Below, piece after piece: positions 1-8,627 of a DNA stretch of 14,597 nt; position 1 is the stretch's first letter, and each line of letters begins with the position of its first letter. Both the position numbers and the translations under genes were made by a program. The stretch spans positions 1-14,597 of the forward strand of contig CAIIXF020000412.1 of assembly GCA_903813345.2 (NCBI GenBank), read 5' to 3'. This DNA comes from Owenia fusiformis. Lineage: Eukaryota; Annelida; Polychaeta; Sabellida; Oweniidae. The notes below the pieces were generated by a model. That model made no database searches. It saw nothing but the letters and a program-made list of their open reading frames with translations, and was not told the origin of the DNA.

Positions 1-759
1 AGTGAGGAAGACAAAAAACAAAGAGATTACAAATGTGCTTCTGACCTAGCAGCCACAGACAATGATTGCTTGAGTCAAATGGAAAACAATTGTGAAACGA
101 ATAAATCTGACACACTGGGAGATAAGGATGGCATTATATTTGATACATGCTTGCAACCAGATAACATTGCTCAGCACATATTTGATACACATCTTGATAA
201 AATATATTGTGTTGCCCCAGGTGAAAACAACAAACCAATACGTATCCTCGAAGAAAAATATAACAAAGCTCTTTCTTTTCCAACACTTTTTCCCAATGGT
301 CAAAATACAATTGATGAAGACAGAAAAAAGAAATTAACAGCATTCAAATATTTTGGAAATAGATTGTTTTCAGCAGACTTAAGATTTGCCAAAAATACAC
401 AATATATATTTTATGCACAATACCTTACTGAGCTTAAGAACATAATCTCCAAAGTAAGCATAAATCTTAGAAAGACTCCAGTAAAAACAAATAGTGGTGA
501 TAATATAACAGCCGATGATATCATTGAAAAAGAAAAAAGTGAACACCTTCGTCGTAATAATATAGGGCATCATTATCTACAACCAATACGTGGCACACCT
601 CCATATTGGCAACATGTACAAAAAGATCTGTTTGCAATGATTAGACAACTTGGTCCACCAACATGGTTTTGTTCATTTTCATTAGCAGATTTGAAATGGA
701 TGAAGTCATTAACACAATTCTTAATCAAAATAATGATCCTCGATTACCTGAAGAAATAA
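1..759 (+). pseudogene. Helitron Rep-helicase pseudogene, N-terminal segment (open at left edge)
   Basis: The frame is open from base 1, so the gene starts upstream; the ATG at 70 is only the first internal methionine. The segment resembles the N-terminal part of Helitron transposon proteins. The stretch around EEKYNKALSFPTLFPNG and NRLFSADLRFAKN is the usual region before the Rep domain. The stretch IRGTPPYWQHVQKDLFAM followed by LGPPTWFCSFSLADLKW (about 574-699) is the signature of the Helitron-like N domain. Homology leaves this frame at about 699 (DLKW) and continues in the frame that reads DEVINTILNQ from 699, which fits loss of a single base. The codons from 700 to the stop at 757-759 are therefore out of frame and not real protein. 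Family known: Helitron Rep proteins nick DNA and act in rolling-circle-like transposition. This copy is inactive. Confidence 0.85.
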
Positions 760-1697
760 CTAAAACAGAGAGATGTGAATTGATTAGGGATAACCCTGTG
801 ACTGTAGCCAGAATGTTTGATAACCGATGGAAAACGTTCATGAAAGATGTTATTAAATCACCAGCAGAGCCAATTGGTAAAGTGAAAGACATGTTTTATA
901 GAGTTGAATTTCAAATGAGAGGTTCTCCTCATATACATTGCTTGATATGGATAGAAGATGCTCCCATTTATGGCAAATCACCCAAAGAAGATGTTGAGCA
1001 ATTTATTGATAAATATGTGACATGTGAATTACCTGATGAAATAGATGATACCAAGTTACATAAATTAGTAACTGAAGTTCAAACTTACAGCAAAAACCAT
1101 TCTAAGAGTTGCAAAAAGAAAGGAACAAAATGTCGATTTCACTTCCCAAAACTTCCATCTGAGAGAACTTTTATCATAGACGATACTGATCTTGACGAGA
1201 TAGAAGAAACTATATCAAAGAAAGAAGCTGATGACATTATACAGTCCCTTTGGGAATATTTTCTTTCTGAAGATTATACTGATATGAAGTTAGACCAAAT
1301 ATTCAAAAAGGCATGCCCTGGTTTAACAATGGAGAAATATGAAAATGCTATTAGAGTCTTGACCAAAAGCAGACAGAAAGCAATTATTTTGAAAAGAAAT
1401 GTCAAAGATATGTGGATAAATAATTATAATGCAGACCTTTTGGAAGCTTGGCAAGCCAATATGGATATACAGTTTGTACTTGATGTATTTTCATGTGTTG
1501 TGTATATTGTATCATACATTTCAAAACAGGAACGTGAAATGAGTCAGAATCTTATTGACGCTGAAGAAGAAGCAAAAGAGAAAAATGCATCAGCCTCAAA
1601 ACTTATGAAAATGATTGGATATCAGTATATGAAACATAGAGAAGTAAGTGCTCAAGAAGCTGTATATAGAGCAAGTAATCTCCATTTAAAGGAATGA
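699..1697 (+). pseudogene. Helitron Rep nuclease segment (HUH and two-tyrosine motifs)
   Basis: This continues the preceding segment after a one-base frameshift. Its open frame extends back to 663 but is homologous only from 699. It holds the catalytic core of a Helitron Rep endonuclease. The metal-binding HUH motif is in RGSPHIHCLIW, with His codons at 930-932 and 936-938. The Cys/His cluster HSKSCKKKGTKCRFHFPK precedes the tyrosine motif. The two-tyrosine motif is VVYIVSYISK, with Tyr codons at 1503-1505 and 1515-1517 and Lys four residues after the second. In active family members the tyrosines form the covalent link to DNA. All these residues are intact here. The frame ends at a TGA (1695-1697), where the family typically has Cys before SRQ-type sequence (the next codons read SRQTVFIP), so the stop is a mutation inside the gene and not its end. 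Confidence 0.88.
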
Positions 1698-2372
1698 TCA
1701 AGGCAAACTGTATTTATACCAGTAGGAAACAACCCTATTAAAATATCAAAACCAATTTCAGTCATTCGTGAACAAAATCCTGACAAAATCTGGGCTACCA
1801 GTATAATTGAAAGATATTATGCAAGACCGAATGATCGAGAATTCAATGAATTGTGTCTGGCATAATTTGCATCACTGTATAGAATTGTACAATATAGTTA
1901 CAATGATGAATTTGATGAACCAACAGAAACTTCCAAGCAAATAAAACTTAAGTTTGGCTTAGGAATAGTACAGAAACGAACTAAAAGTCAACCAGCCATT
2001 ATACGATATCCAAAGTTTTCCAAGGACACAAATCCAGATGAATATTACCATAGCATGCTGCAACTTTTTCTACCACATAGAAATGACAAAGAATTACAGC
2101 CTGTTGACTATAAAACATTTGAAGGTTACTTCAAATTTGGAAAATGTAAATATGATGGTAAAATCATGAGAGTATATGACATAGTTACTAAATTTAAAAC
2201 CATATATGATGTAACAGGAATTGCACTAGACGAAGCACAAGAACAACTTGATAAAGGTGATACATTTGAAAATGCATGGGCTAATTTAGCACCAGAACAA
2301 GAATTAGAAAGACTAGAATGTATATCTGGAAATATTGAACATGTATTTGATGAACTTGAAGAAATAGATATA
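1698..2372 (+). pseudogene. Helitron Rep-helicase linker segment
   Basis: This is the same frame as the Rep core, read on past the TGA at 1695. It begins SRQTVFIPVGNNPIKI, a stretch usual after the Rep domain of Helitron proteins. A second in-frame stop, TAA at 1863-1865, sits in CLA-stop-FASLYRI, where AEFA-type sequence is expected; a GAA to TAA change would explain it. The rest is open (including ELCLA, IIRYPKF and the acidic stretch LDEAQEQLDKGDTFENAWANL) to 2372. There the 797-bp TA-flanked element interrupts the codon series between ATA (2370-2372) and CCT (3172-3174). The open frame formally runs on to TAA at 2388-2390, but codons after 2372 belong to the inserted element. Confidence 0.8.
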
Positions 2373-3169
2373 CCGTATTATCTCTATTAAACGCACACAC
2401 TCCAATAAACGCACACCCGACTTTTCCAAGAAAGACTGGCAACTTGAAAAACAAAAATCAAGAAAAAAATATAATTTTTCGAGCGGGCGATAATAGGGTA
2501 ATATTGAATTATTCACTTACCGCTATCGATAGAGCCGTTTGTGAGTATAATGCTGTTACAGACGTGTCTAAGGAACATTATGAGCTATAACTACGTTCAT
2601 GATAACCTTATAGTGATGAGTTAAAAGCTACAATGAACGTTAAATCGGACCCGTCGCCATTACTCAAACTCGCAGTGCATCATGGGAGTTCCGATGCATA
2701 AACAAACTATAAATATTCTTCTGCCCTTTCCCACAAACAAATATTCAATCCTTTATAAATGTTAAGTAGCATTATATGGATATAAAACATATTTTCACCA
2801 ACTATGAGGACCATATTCAGATACAAGAAGCCTTTAGATTTTGACTCAGGTATCGGTGTCAATTTCCAAACTGGCGCCTGCTCGGAGCAATTGGAGTGGA
2901 TGTTTATCATCAATATTGATGCGTATTATAATGCCAATTAACCCACGGGAACACATTCAGCAGATTGATAAATGTATGAGGAAAACATTGAGGTATGATA
3001 ATATGTTATCTAGTTGGAGTGAGTCTAGTTTTGAAGAGGAAAATCATGAAACACCCTCTTATCGCCCAATTTTTTTTTCACAAATCCCCGGGGATTTTGT
3101 CATTTGAGACATCGATCTCCTCCAGGAGAATTTGGTAGACGCACTGTGCGTTTATTGGAGAGAATACGG
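2373..3169. mobile_element. Non-autonomous DNA transposon with TA duplication, inserted in the Helitron gene
   Basis: Seen directly: the left end reads CCGTATTATCTCTATTAAAC and the right end, reverse-complemented, reads CCGTATTCTCTCCAATAAAC. This gives imperfect terminal inverted repeats of about 30 bp. A further inverted match, GGGCGATAA with nearby AGGGT, lies roughly 100 bp in from each end (about 2485-2500 and 3055-3070). TA flanks both sides (2371-2372 and 3170-3171). Removing 799 bases joins codon ATA to CCT and puts the helicase segment back in frame with Rep, strong evidence for both boundaries. AAACGCACAC is repeated at the left end. I see no transposase; the 88-residue open frame at 2841-3107 resembles nothing I know. 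A TA duplication suits the IS630-Tc1-mariner group, but the family is not established. Confidence 0.8.
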
Positions 3170-3171
3170 TA

Positions 3172-3558
3172 CCTGATATAGATATCAAAACCAAAGAAAA
3201 GGGAAAAATTAATTGTCTTGTGGAGCTACAAACAGACACAATATCCACTGATGAAGCCAGGGAATTGATGAGAACAATGAATTCAAAACAGAAACAAGTG
3301 TTTTACATGATAAGGCAACGATGTTTGGAATTATCATGGGGTCAAAAACTAACACCTTTCTTCTTGCATATTTGTGGTAAAGCTGGAACCGGAAAAACAC
3401 ACTTGATAAAATGCATTCATTATATTTGTACTCATATATTGCGAAACCTTATGAAGAATCCAAGTGATTTAAGTATACTTTTGACAAGTCAAACTGGAAC
3501 AAGTGCTTTCCAAATCAATGGTAATACTTTACATTCAGCATTTAGAATTACGTTATAG
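3172..3558 (+). pseudogene. Helitron helicase segment (Pif1-type, truncated after motif Ia)
   Basis: This is the C-terminal continuation of the Helitron protein after the TA-flanked insertion. It opens with PDIDIKTKEKGK, which joins EEIDI of the preceding segment. The region MNSKQKQVFYMI is the usual lead-in to a Pif1-like superfamily 1 helicase. Walker A is GKAGTGKT (3376-3399). Motif Ia follows as TGTSAFQINGNTLHSAF (about 3490-3545). The stop TAG at 3556-3558 comes from the first bases of a hairpin sequence, only about 130 residues into a domain that normally runs several hundred. The Walker B motif (IIDE-like) and all later helicase motifs are missing, and I cannot find them downstream in this window. 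The fragment could not work as a helicase. Confidence 0.85.
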
Positions 3559-3654
3559 AGAAAGCATGAGTGTGAGTTGATTCTTTGAAAATAACGGTGA
3601 GGCGTTAGCAGAACCGTTAATTTCAAAGAATTAACTCTCACGAATGTTCTCTCT
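3557..3654. repeat. 98-bp hairpin (inverted repeat) ending the helicase frame
   Basis: The left arm (3557-3598) and right arm (3613-3654) pair with few mismatches around a loop of about 14 bases. The best matched core is ATTCTTTGAAAATAACGGT against its near-complement at 3613-3632. The outer arms share AGAGAA and GTGAG blocks. The arm supplies the TAG that ends the helicase frame, and homology to Helitron proteins stops here. It may be a small foldback insertion, the end of a larger inserted element, or a junction hairpin. No clear target duplication is visible; TTA occurs on both sides but is weak evidence. Confidence 0.6.
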
Positions 3655-3885
3655 GACTTAAAACCCATACACGGTCACCTATGCAAGCTAAACGGTAATC
3701 TTTACTAACCTACACGCTCTAGTAATAGCCAATTTTCAATGAACTATAGTAATCGTAGTGAGTACACTGACCCGTGATCATTTGAATGGGCAATGGTGAT
3801 TAGTATTGGATTTGTATGTATTGCATGTATGTACGTGGTGTCAACGCTATGTTCAGTATAGTTAGTTTAACATTCGAGAAGAAGC
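3655..3885. other. Non-coding stretch between hairpin and coding-like exon
   Basis: No open frame, helicase homology or strong repeat is seen here. The Helitron protein does not resume. The last 50 bases lead into an ATG at 3886, and the segment TTCAGTATAGTTAG near 3851 resembles an initiator-like start site, so this could be promoter and 5' leader of the following exon. That is only a guess. Confidence 0.3.
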
Positions 3886-4233
3886 ATGGAATACGAAAGG
3901 ATGGATACCTTGACTCAGGATACCTTCAAGGAATTAACAGATATCGACACGGATGAAGATCTTGAAAACTTTCTTGGGGAACTTATAGGAGGAGTAATAG
4001 TATGTATCCAACAGACTGACTAGAAGTCAGTCTGAATATAATTCAGACTAAATAGGATATAGTCTAGGAGGAGTAAATAAATATGAAATAGATAGTAGTG
4101 AAATTGGCACATTGGATTTACGGTTCAGTGTCGAAACATCCGACATATCAGAGCCTGGATATTCCTCCGATTCTAACACTAGATTTGGAAAACCTGTATC
4201 TGATATGGATATCGACAAGAAAAGCAGAAAAAG
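3886..4233 (+). pseudogene. Coding-like first exon of an unidentified acidic protein, broken by a 79-bp insertion
   Basis: The frame from ATG 3886 reads MEYERMDTLTQDTFKELTD, then an acidic stretch DEDLENFLGELIGG, and hits TAG at 4021. A 79-bp offset direct repeat follows. Skipping it moves to the frame that reads GGVNKYEIDSSEIGTLDL from 4067, on through SDISEPGYSSDS and DIDKKSRKR to AAG at 4233. A good splice donor (AAG then GTAGGA, 4234 on) follows just before an in-frame TAG at 4235. Together the two parts encode about 89 residues, acidic then basic, with amino-acid makeup unlike chance translation. I do not recognise the family. It weakly recalls the N-terminal regions of Crypton-derived (KIAA1958-like) proteins in animals, but this is from memory of style, not a match. 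No later exon is seen; the next sequence is a transposon copy. Confidence 0.45.
3998..4076. mobile_element. 79-bp insertion flanked by a 12-bp direct repeat
   Basis: TAGGAGGAGTAA occurs at 3986-3997 and again at 4065-4076. Removing one copy plus the sequence between restores an open frame through the exon. The insert carries a perfect hairpin, CAGACTGAC (4012-4020), loop TAGAA, GTCAGTCTG (4026-4034), and wider weak mirror pairing (TATCC with GGATA). It could be a tiny foldback insertion with a long target duplication or a replication-slippage product. A 79-base intron is less likely, because the exon-like reading resumes inside the repeated 12-mer. Confidence 0.4.
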
Positions 4234-4252
4234 GTAGGAATATAATTGTTTT

Positions 4253-5690
4253 CTTTGTCATTCGTATACATGTAGCATCATCAAGAAGCGATAAATTCGC
4301 CGTTTTAATTCCTCACTATTGATGCAACAACACCACTCTGTTTATTATCGATGATGCAACAACACCAATGTGCTGATGCAAAAACGCCAATATAATGTAT
4401 TGTTGAATAACAAGAGAAACTGTTTTATGTTCAGGTGTTGGTCGGGACATAAATAAAACGCTTGAGTCAGTGGTCCATGAATGAAACTGTTTTGTTTGGT
4501 TTCTTAATGTACTAGTATTTGTCTTTATCAAAGTTAAAAGGATATACAAGGCAAATACATAGGCTAAGTATTGAATCCGGGAGCCAACTTCATTGATATT
4601 GTATCTGAAAAATAAAGATTATGTACATTTTCGCAGGGGGTATCATGAAAATTGTTTACAATGAACGAATATAATTATGGAAAGACAACAGATATCAGTC
4701 ATTTTGTGTTGTATATCCTTTGTCATCCCACCTAAAGTATGACGTCATAAATTTAGTATATCAAGTTGAAGAGTTGTATACGCTGCCCAGGAGTTGTGTA
4801 CGCTATCCTGTAACCAAACTTCCCTAATAAAGTCAATTACACGTTTTTACACGTTGGCTCTCCAAATTTGAGGAAATAAAAAATCATATCATAGATGAAG
4901 CAATCATCCCATCAATATACTTTTTGAAACGTTCTCCGATAAGCTCACGAATGTCACAGTTAAACTGTTTTAGTTATATTTTGGTAAACAGTGGTAACAT
5001 ACACCTACTAGTGTATCACTGTTCCATAGATGGATGACAGATAATTTCCAATTGCTCGTCATGTTTACCGAGAACGAAAGATGTTTGTCCACCATTTTGA
5101 ATGATACTAACTGGAGTCAGGGTCATCAAGCTATGGAACAGTGGTTTATGAAAAGAGATTGGGTTTCTATAGCTTGCCATGTTAAAGGCGATTGAACTAT
5201 GTTATAGAACAACTTCCAGTACATTATGATATTTAAAAGTATAAATTTTTGAAAATACATATACAGAATCTTCGCCCGCAGGACGTGCATTTCGAATATG
5301 TTGAGAAGAACGCAAATGGGCAATGGCCCGGTGTTGCAATAGTAGCATTTAAAAATCTGTTCCTCCCGAGATTTATGGTTTTCTGAAATTATACTATTAA
5401 TTGGTGTTGTTGCATCATTGCTCAAATCTAGAGGAGTGTTGTTGCATCTTCGGTTTGGTGTTGTTGCATCAATAGTGAGGAACTAAAACCGTGAACGTAT
5501 TGCTTCTTGATGATGCTACATGTATACTAATGACAGTTTCTTTAAATATAGATTGTGCGCTAACTGCACGTATAAGGTTATTGAGAATCTCGTCCTAGAA
5601 ATGGGTTTAAATTGGGGAAACAAAATATTGTACGAAAATCTATCACCGGAAGTTTGGCCATCTTGATGCAACAACACTGTGTTGTTGCAT
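4253..5690. mobile_element. Truncated copy A of a GATGCAACAACACC-family DNA transposon
   Basis: Copy A aligns collinearly with copy B (6175-8627). The left shared edge is GTCATTCGTATACATG at about 4253; the outer ~178 bases of the left inverted repeat seen in copy B are missing. The right inverted repeat is present up to the terminal palindrome (5665-5690, GATGCAACAACAC then GTGTTGTTGCAT) but lacks the last ~17 bases. Copy A lacks the 635-bp insertion of copy B and has a deletion of about 230 bases near 4802, where copy B has extra sequence at about 7510-7735. No transposase or other coding potential is visible, so it is non-autonomous. A perfect TGACGTCA palindrome occurs at 4740-4747 and is not conserved in copy B (TGATGTCA). 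Confidence 0.75.
5017..5143. repeat. Inverted repeat CACTGTTCCATAG inside copy A
   Basis: CACTGTTCCATAG at 5017-5029 is matched by its exact reverse complement ending at 5143, with GATGAC and GTCATC also pairing just inside. The same structure is present with a few changes in copy B (about 7927-8053). It is thus an old internal part of the family, either a structural stem or a small nested element fixed in the ancestor. Confidence 0.5.
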
Positions 5691-6169
5691 ATGATTTCTA
5701 GATCTATCCCTCTTTGATGATAAATATGGTTTTGAAGTATGGAACTAAGATGTAAAAAATAATTAAAATGGGTTTTAAGGAAGTTTAATGTTTTAAACAA
5801 GTTCAAAATTCAAAGAATTGTACAATATCAGGTCTGAATTTACGAATTTTAGGTAAGACCTTGGATGAGCCTTAGATTTTTTACATCTGTCCCCCTTTGA
5901 TGATATTTATGGTTTTGTAGTGTGGCACTAAGATGTAAAAAATAATTTAGATGGTTTTTAAGAAGGTTAAAGGATCTGAACAAGTTCAAAATTAGAAAAA
6001 TTGTACAATATCAGGTCTGAATTTACAAATTTCAGGTAAGACCTTGGTAAGCCATATATTTTTCACATCTGTCCCTCTTTGATGATATGTATGGTTTTGT
6101 AGTGTGAAACTAATATGTAAGAAATAACTTAGATGGAGTTGAAGAAGGTTTAAGGATTTTAATGAGTCC

Positions 6170-6174
6170 AAAAT
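6170..6174. repeat. Target-site duplication of copy B, left (AAAAT)
   Basis: AAAAT lies directly before CACTGGGG and is repeated after CCCCAGTG at 8628-8632. Removing the element and one AAAAT restores a normal monomer junction, like GTTCAAAATTTGAA elsewhere in the array, which confirms a 5-bp duplication. Confidence 0.8.
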
Positions 6175-6190
6175 CACTGGGGGGTATCAT

Positions 6191-6217
6191 GATGCAACAA
6201 CACCGTGTTGTTGCATC
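6191..6217. repeat. Near-terminal palindrome, left end of copy B
   Basis: GATGCAACAACAC and GTGTTGTTGCATC form a perfect 13-bp stem around one base. The same structure, slightly mismatched, is at 8585-8611 and at 5665-5690 in copy A. The motif recurs singly at about 6413, 6445, 8323, 8357 and 8379. Repeated copies near both ends suggest transposase or end-binding sites; that is inference. Confidence 0.75.
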
Positions 6218-6790
6218 AAGATGGCCAGACTTCCGGTGATAGATTTTCGTTCGATATTTTGTTTTCCCAATTTACACCCATTTCTAGGACGAGTTGCTCA
6301 ATAATCATACACATGCAGTTAGCGCATGATCTATATTTTAAAAAGCTGTCATTGGTATACATGTAGCATCATCAAGAAGCGATAAATTCGTGGTTTTAAT
6401 TCCTCACTATTGATGCAACAACACCACTCTGTTTCTTATCGATGATGCAACAACACCAATGTGCTGATGCAAAAACGCCAATACAATGTATCATTGAACA
6501 ACAAGAGAAACTGTTTTATGTTCTGTTTACAGGTGTAGGTCGGGACATGAATAAAACGTTTGAGTCAGTGGTCCATGAACGAAACGTATTTTGTTTAGTT
6601 TCTTTCTCTATATCAAAGTTAAAAGGATATACAAGGCTAACTAAATAAAGTACTGAATCCCCGGGAGGCAATCTCATTGATATTGTATTTTTAACATTAA
6701 ATGCCCTTGATTTACCGTATGGAAATTGTTTACAAATAACTAATATAATATAATTTTGGAAAGACAACAGATATCAGTCAGTTTGTGTTG

Positions 6791-7425
6791 TTAGTACCTC
6801 AATTGAAATACTCAATTCTGATTGGTTGATGAGCGGTCAACAAAATGTATTGTTAGTACCTCAACTGAAATACTCGTTTCTGATTGGTTGATTGGCGGTC
6901 AAAATTATGTACTGTTGACCGCTTTTAATGTTGAATTTTTTTAATTTTGAAAAAATAAGTTTTGTAAAAAATTACATGTATTCGACGGTTTGGGGACTTT
7001 TGCTAAAATATGATACCTTTACTTATCAAAAATGTTCACATGATATTCGATTATATATTCGTCCAATTATTATATTATTTGGACTAACAGAATAATTGTT
7101 AACCTCTCTTTTCGATCAACTGGCAAAAGTGTCCTCGACCTCTGGTCTTGATCAACAGTACTTTCAAGGTTTACAGTATCGGTATACAATTTTGCCAGTT
7201 GACCTTTAGAGAGGTCCACAATTGTATATTATATCCTTCAAATTATTATATTCTTCGGACTAACAAACAATTGTTAACCTGTCTATTCGGTCAACTGGCC
7301 AAAGTGTATACCTAAACAGTAAACCCTGAGAGTAGGCTGTTGACCTCGACCTCCGAACTTTCAAGGATTACAGTATCGGTATACAATTTTGCCAGTTGAC
7401 CTCAAGAGAGGCCTACAATTGTTTA
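6791..7425. mobile_element. 635-bp insertion present in copy B only
   Basis: Copy A reads TTTGTGTTGTATATCC at 4714 on. Copy B splits this after TTG (6788-6790) and resumes with TTG (7426-7428), giving a possible 3-bp duplication. The insert holds a 62-bp tandem duplication beginning TTAGTACCTCAA (6791 and 6853). It also holds a ~176-bp duplication (about 7065 and 7241) in which each unit is itself a palindrome: AATTGTTAACCTCTC and TCAACTGGCAAAA pair with TTTTGCCAGTTGACC and GAGAGG. No inverted terminal repeats and no coding frame are seen. Family unknown. Confidence 0.65.
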
Positions 7426-8309
7426 TTGTATATCCTTTGTTATCCCACCCAAAGTATGATGTCATATATCAAGTTGAAGAGTTGTATACGCTGCTCAGGA
7501 GTTTACGCTATCCAGGAGTTGTACATCGTTCTCAAGAGATGTATAGGATGAGTGTTGGTTTAATGATATTGCAGTTATGCAATGCTATTATATAAAGGTT
7601 ATTTACTGAGAGGGATTCAATATTGGTTTTATTCCAAGAGACAATACCTTTTTACTCTGTCGGAGAGAAGGAATCCAAAGAGAGCAATAATTCAACATGT
7701 GCGTCGTGCAAGATTTCCATTAAACGTGTAACTAAACGGCCTATCTAATAAAGTCAATTAGACGTTTTTACACGTTGGCTCTCTAAATTGGAGGAAATAA
7801 AGAATCATATCATATTATATCATAGATGAAGCAATCATCCCATCAACATAAGCTCACGAATGTCACAGTTAAACTGTTTTAGTTATAATTTGATAAACAG
7901 TGGTAACGTGCATCTACTAGTTTATCACTGTTCCACAGATGGATGACCGATAATTTCCAATAGCTTGTCATGTTTACCGAGAACGAAAGATGTCTGTCCA
8001 CCATTTTGAATGATACTAACTGGAGTCAGGGTCATCAAGGTATGAAACAGTGGTTTGTGAAAATAGAATGGGTTACTAAAGCTTGCCATGTTAAAGGCGA
8101 TTGAACTATGTTATAGAACAACGTCCAGTACATTATAATATTTAAAAGTATAAATTTTTGAAAATACAATACAAGGATGTTCGCCCGCAGGACGTGTATT
8201 TTGAATGCCTTGAGAAGAACGCAAATATGGGTAATGGGTAACGGTGTTGCAATAGTAGCTATACAGCATTTAAAAATCTGTTCCTCTCGGGATTTAAGGT
8301 CTTCTGAAA

Positions 8310-8627
8310 TTATACTATAATTGGTGTTGCTGCATCGTTGCTCAAATCTAGAGGAGTGTTGTTGCATCTTCGGTTTGGTGTTGTTGCATCAATAGTGAGG
8401 AACTAAAACCGTGAACTTATTGCTTCTTGGTGAAGGTACATGTATACTAATGACAGTTTCTTTAAATATAGATCGTGCGCTAACTGCACGTGTATGGTTA
8501 TTAAGCAACTCGTCCTAGAAATGGGTTTAAATTGGGGAAACAAAATATCGTACGAAAATCTACCACCGGAAGTCTGGCCATCTTGATGCAACAACATGGT
8601 GTTGTTGCATCAGGATACCCCCCAGTG
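8310..8627. repeat. Right terminal inverted repeat of copy B
   Basis: This is the reverse complement of 6175-6500 with a few percent differences in the outer ~230 bases, then only the GATGCAACAACACC motifs match. It ends GATACCCCCCAGTG. The AAAAT duplication follows at 8628-8632. Confidence 0.8.

Larger units (their letters stand above)
6175..8627. mobile_element. Full-length copy B of the GATGCAACAACACC-family DNA transposon
   Basis: The ends are CACTGGGGGGTATC and its inverted counterpart GATACCCCCCAGTG. Inverted repeats extend about 320 bases (6175-6500 and 8310-8627). They match closely through GGCCAGACTTCCGGTG, CCCATTTCTAGGACGAG, GTATACATGTA and CCTCACTATTGATGCAACAAC. Each end bears a near-terminal palindrome and further copies of GATGCAACAACACC. 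The 5-bp target duplication is AAAAT. Copies A and B share a core without any convincing coding frame, so the family is non-autonomous. The CACTG end fits the CACTA-Mirage-Chapaev group's terminal consensus, but those usually duplicate 2-4 bases, so assignment is open. Copy B carries a 635-bp insertion that copy A lacks. Confidence 0.85.

Noticed and set aside
2841-3107. 88-residue open frame in the TA-flanked element
   Set aside because: It resembles no family known to me, starts inside an inserted element and ends in low-complexity sequence; most likely chance.
4098-4322. 74-residue open frame starting MKLAHWIYG
   Set aside because: It overlaps the more protein-like frame ending SRKR in another frame and runs into the copy A transposon sequence.
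7389-7595. 68-residue frame in copy B
   Set aside because: It crosses the edge of the 635-bp insertion and is not preserved in copy A.
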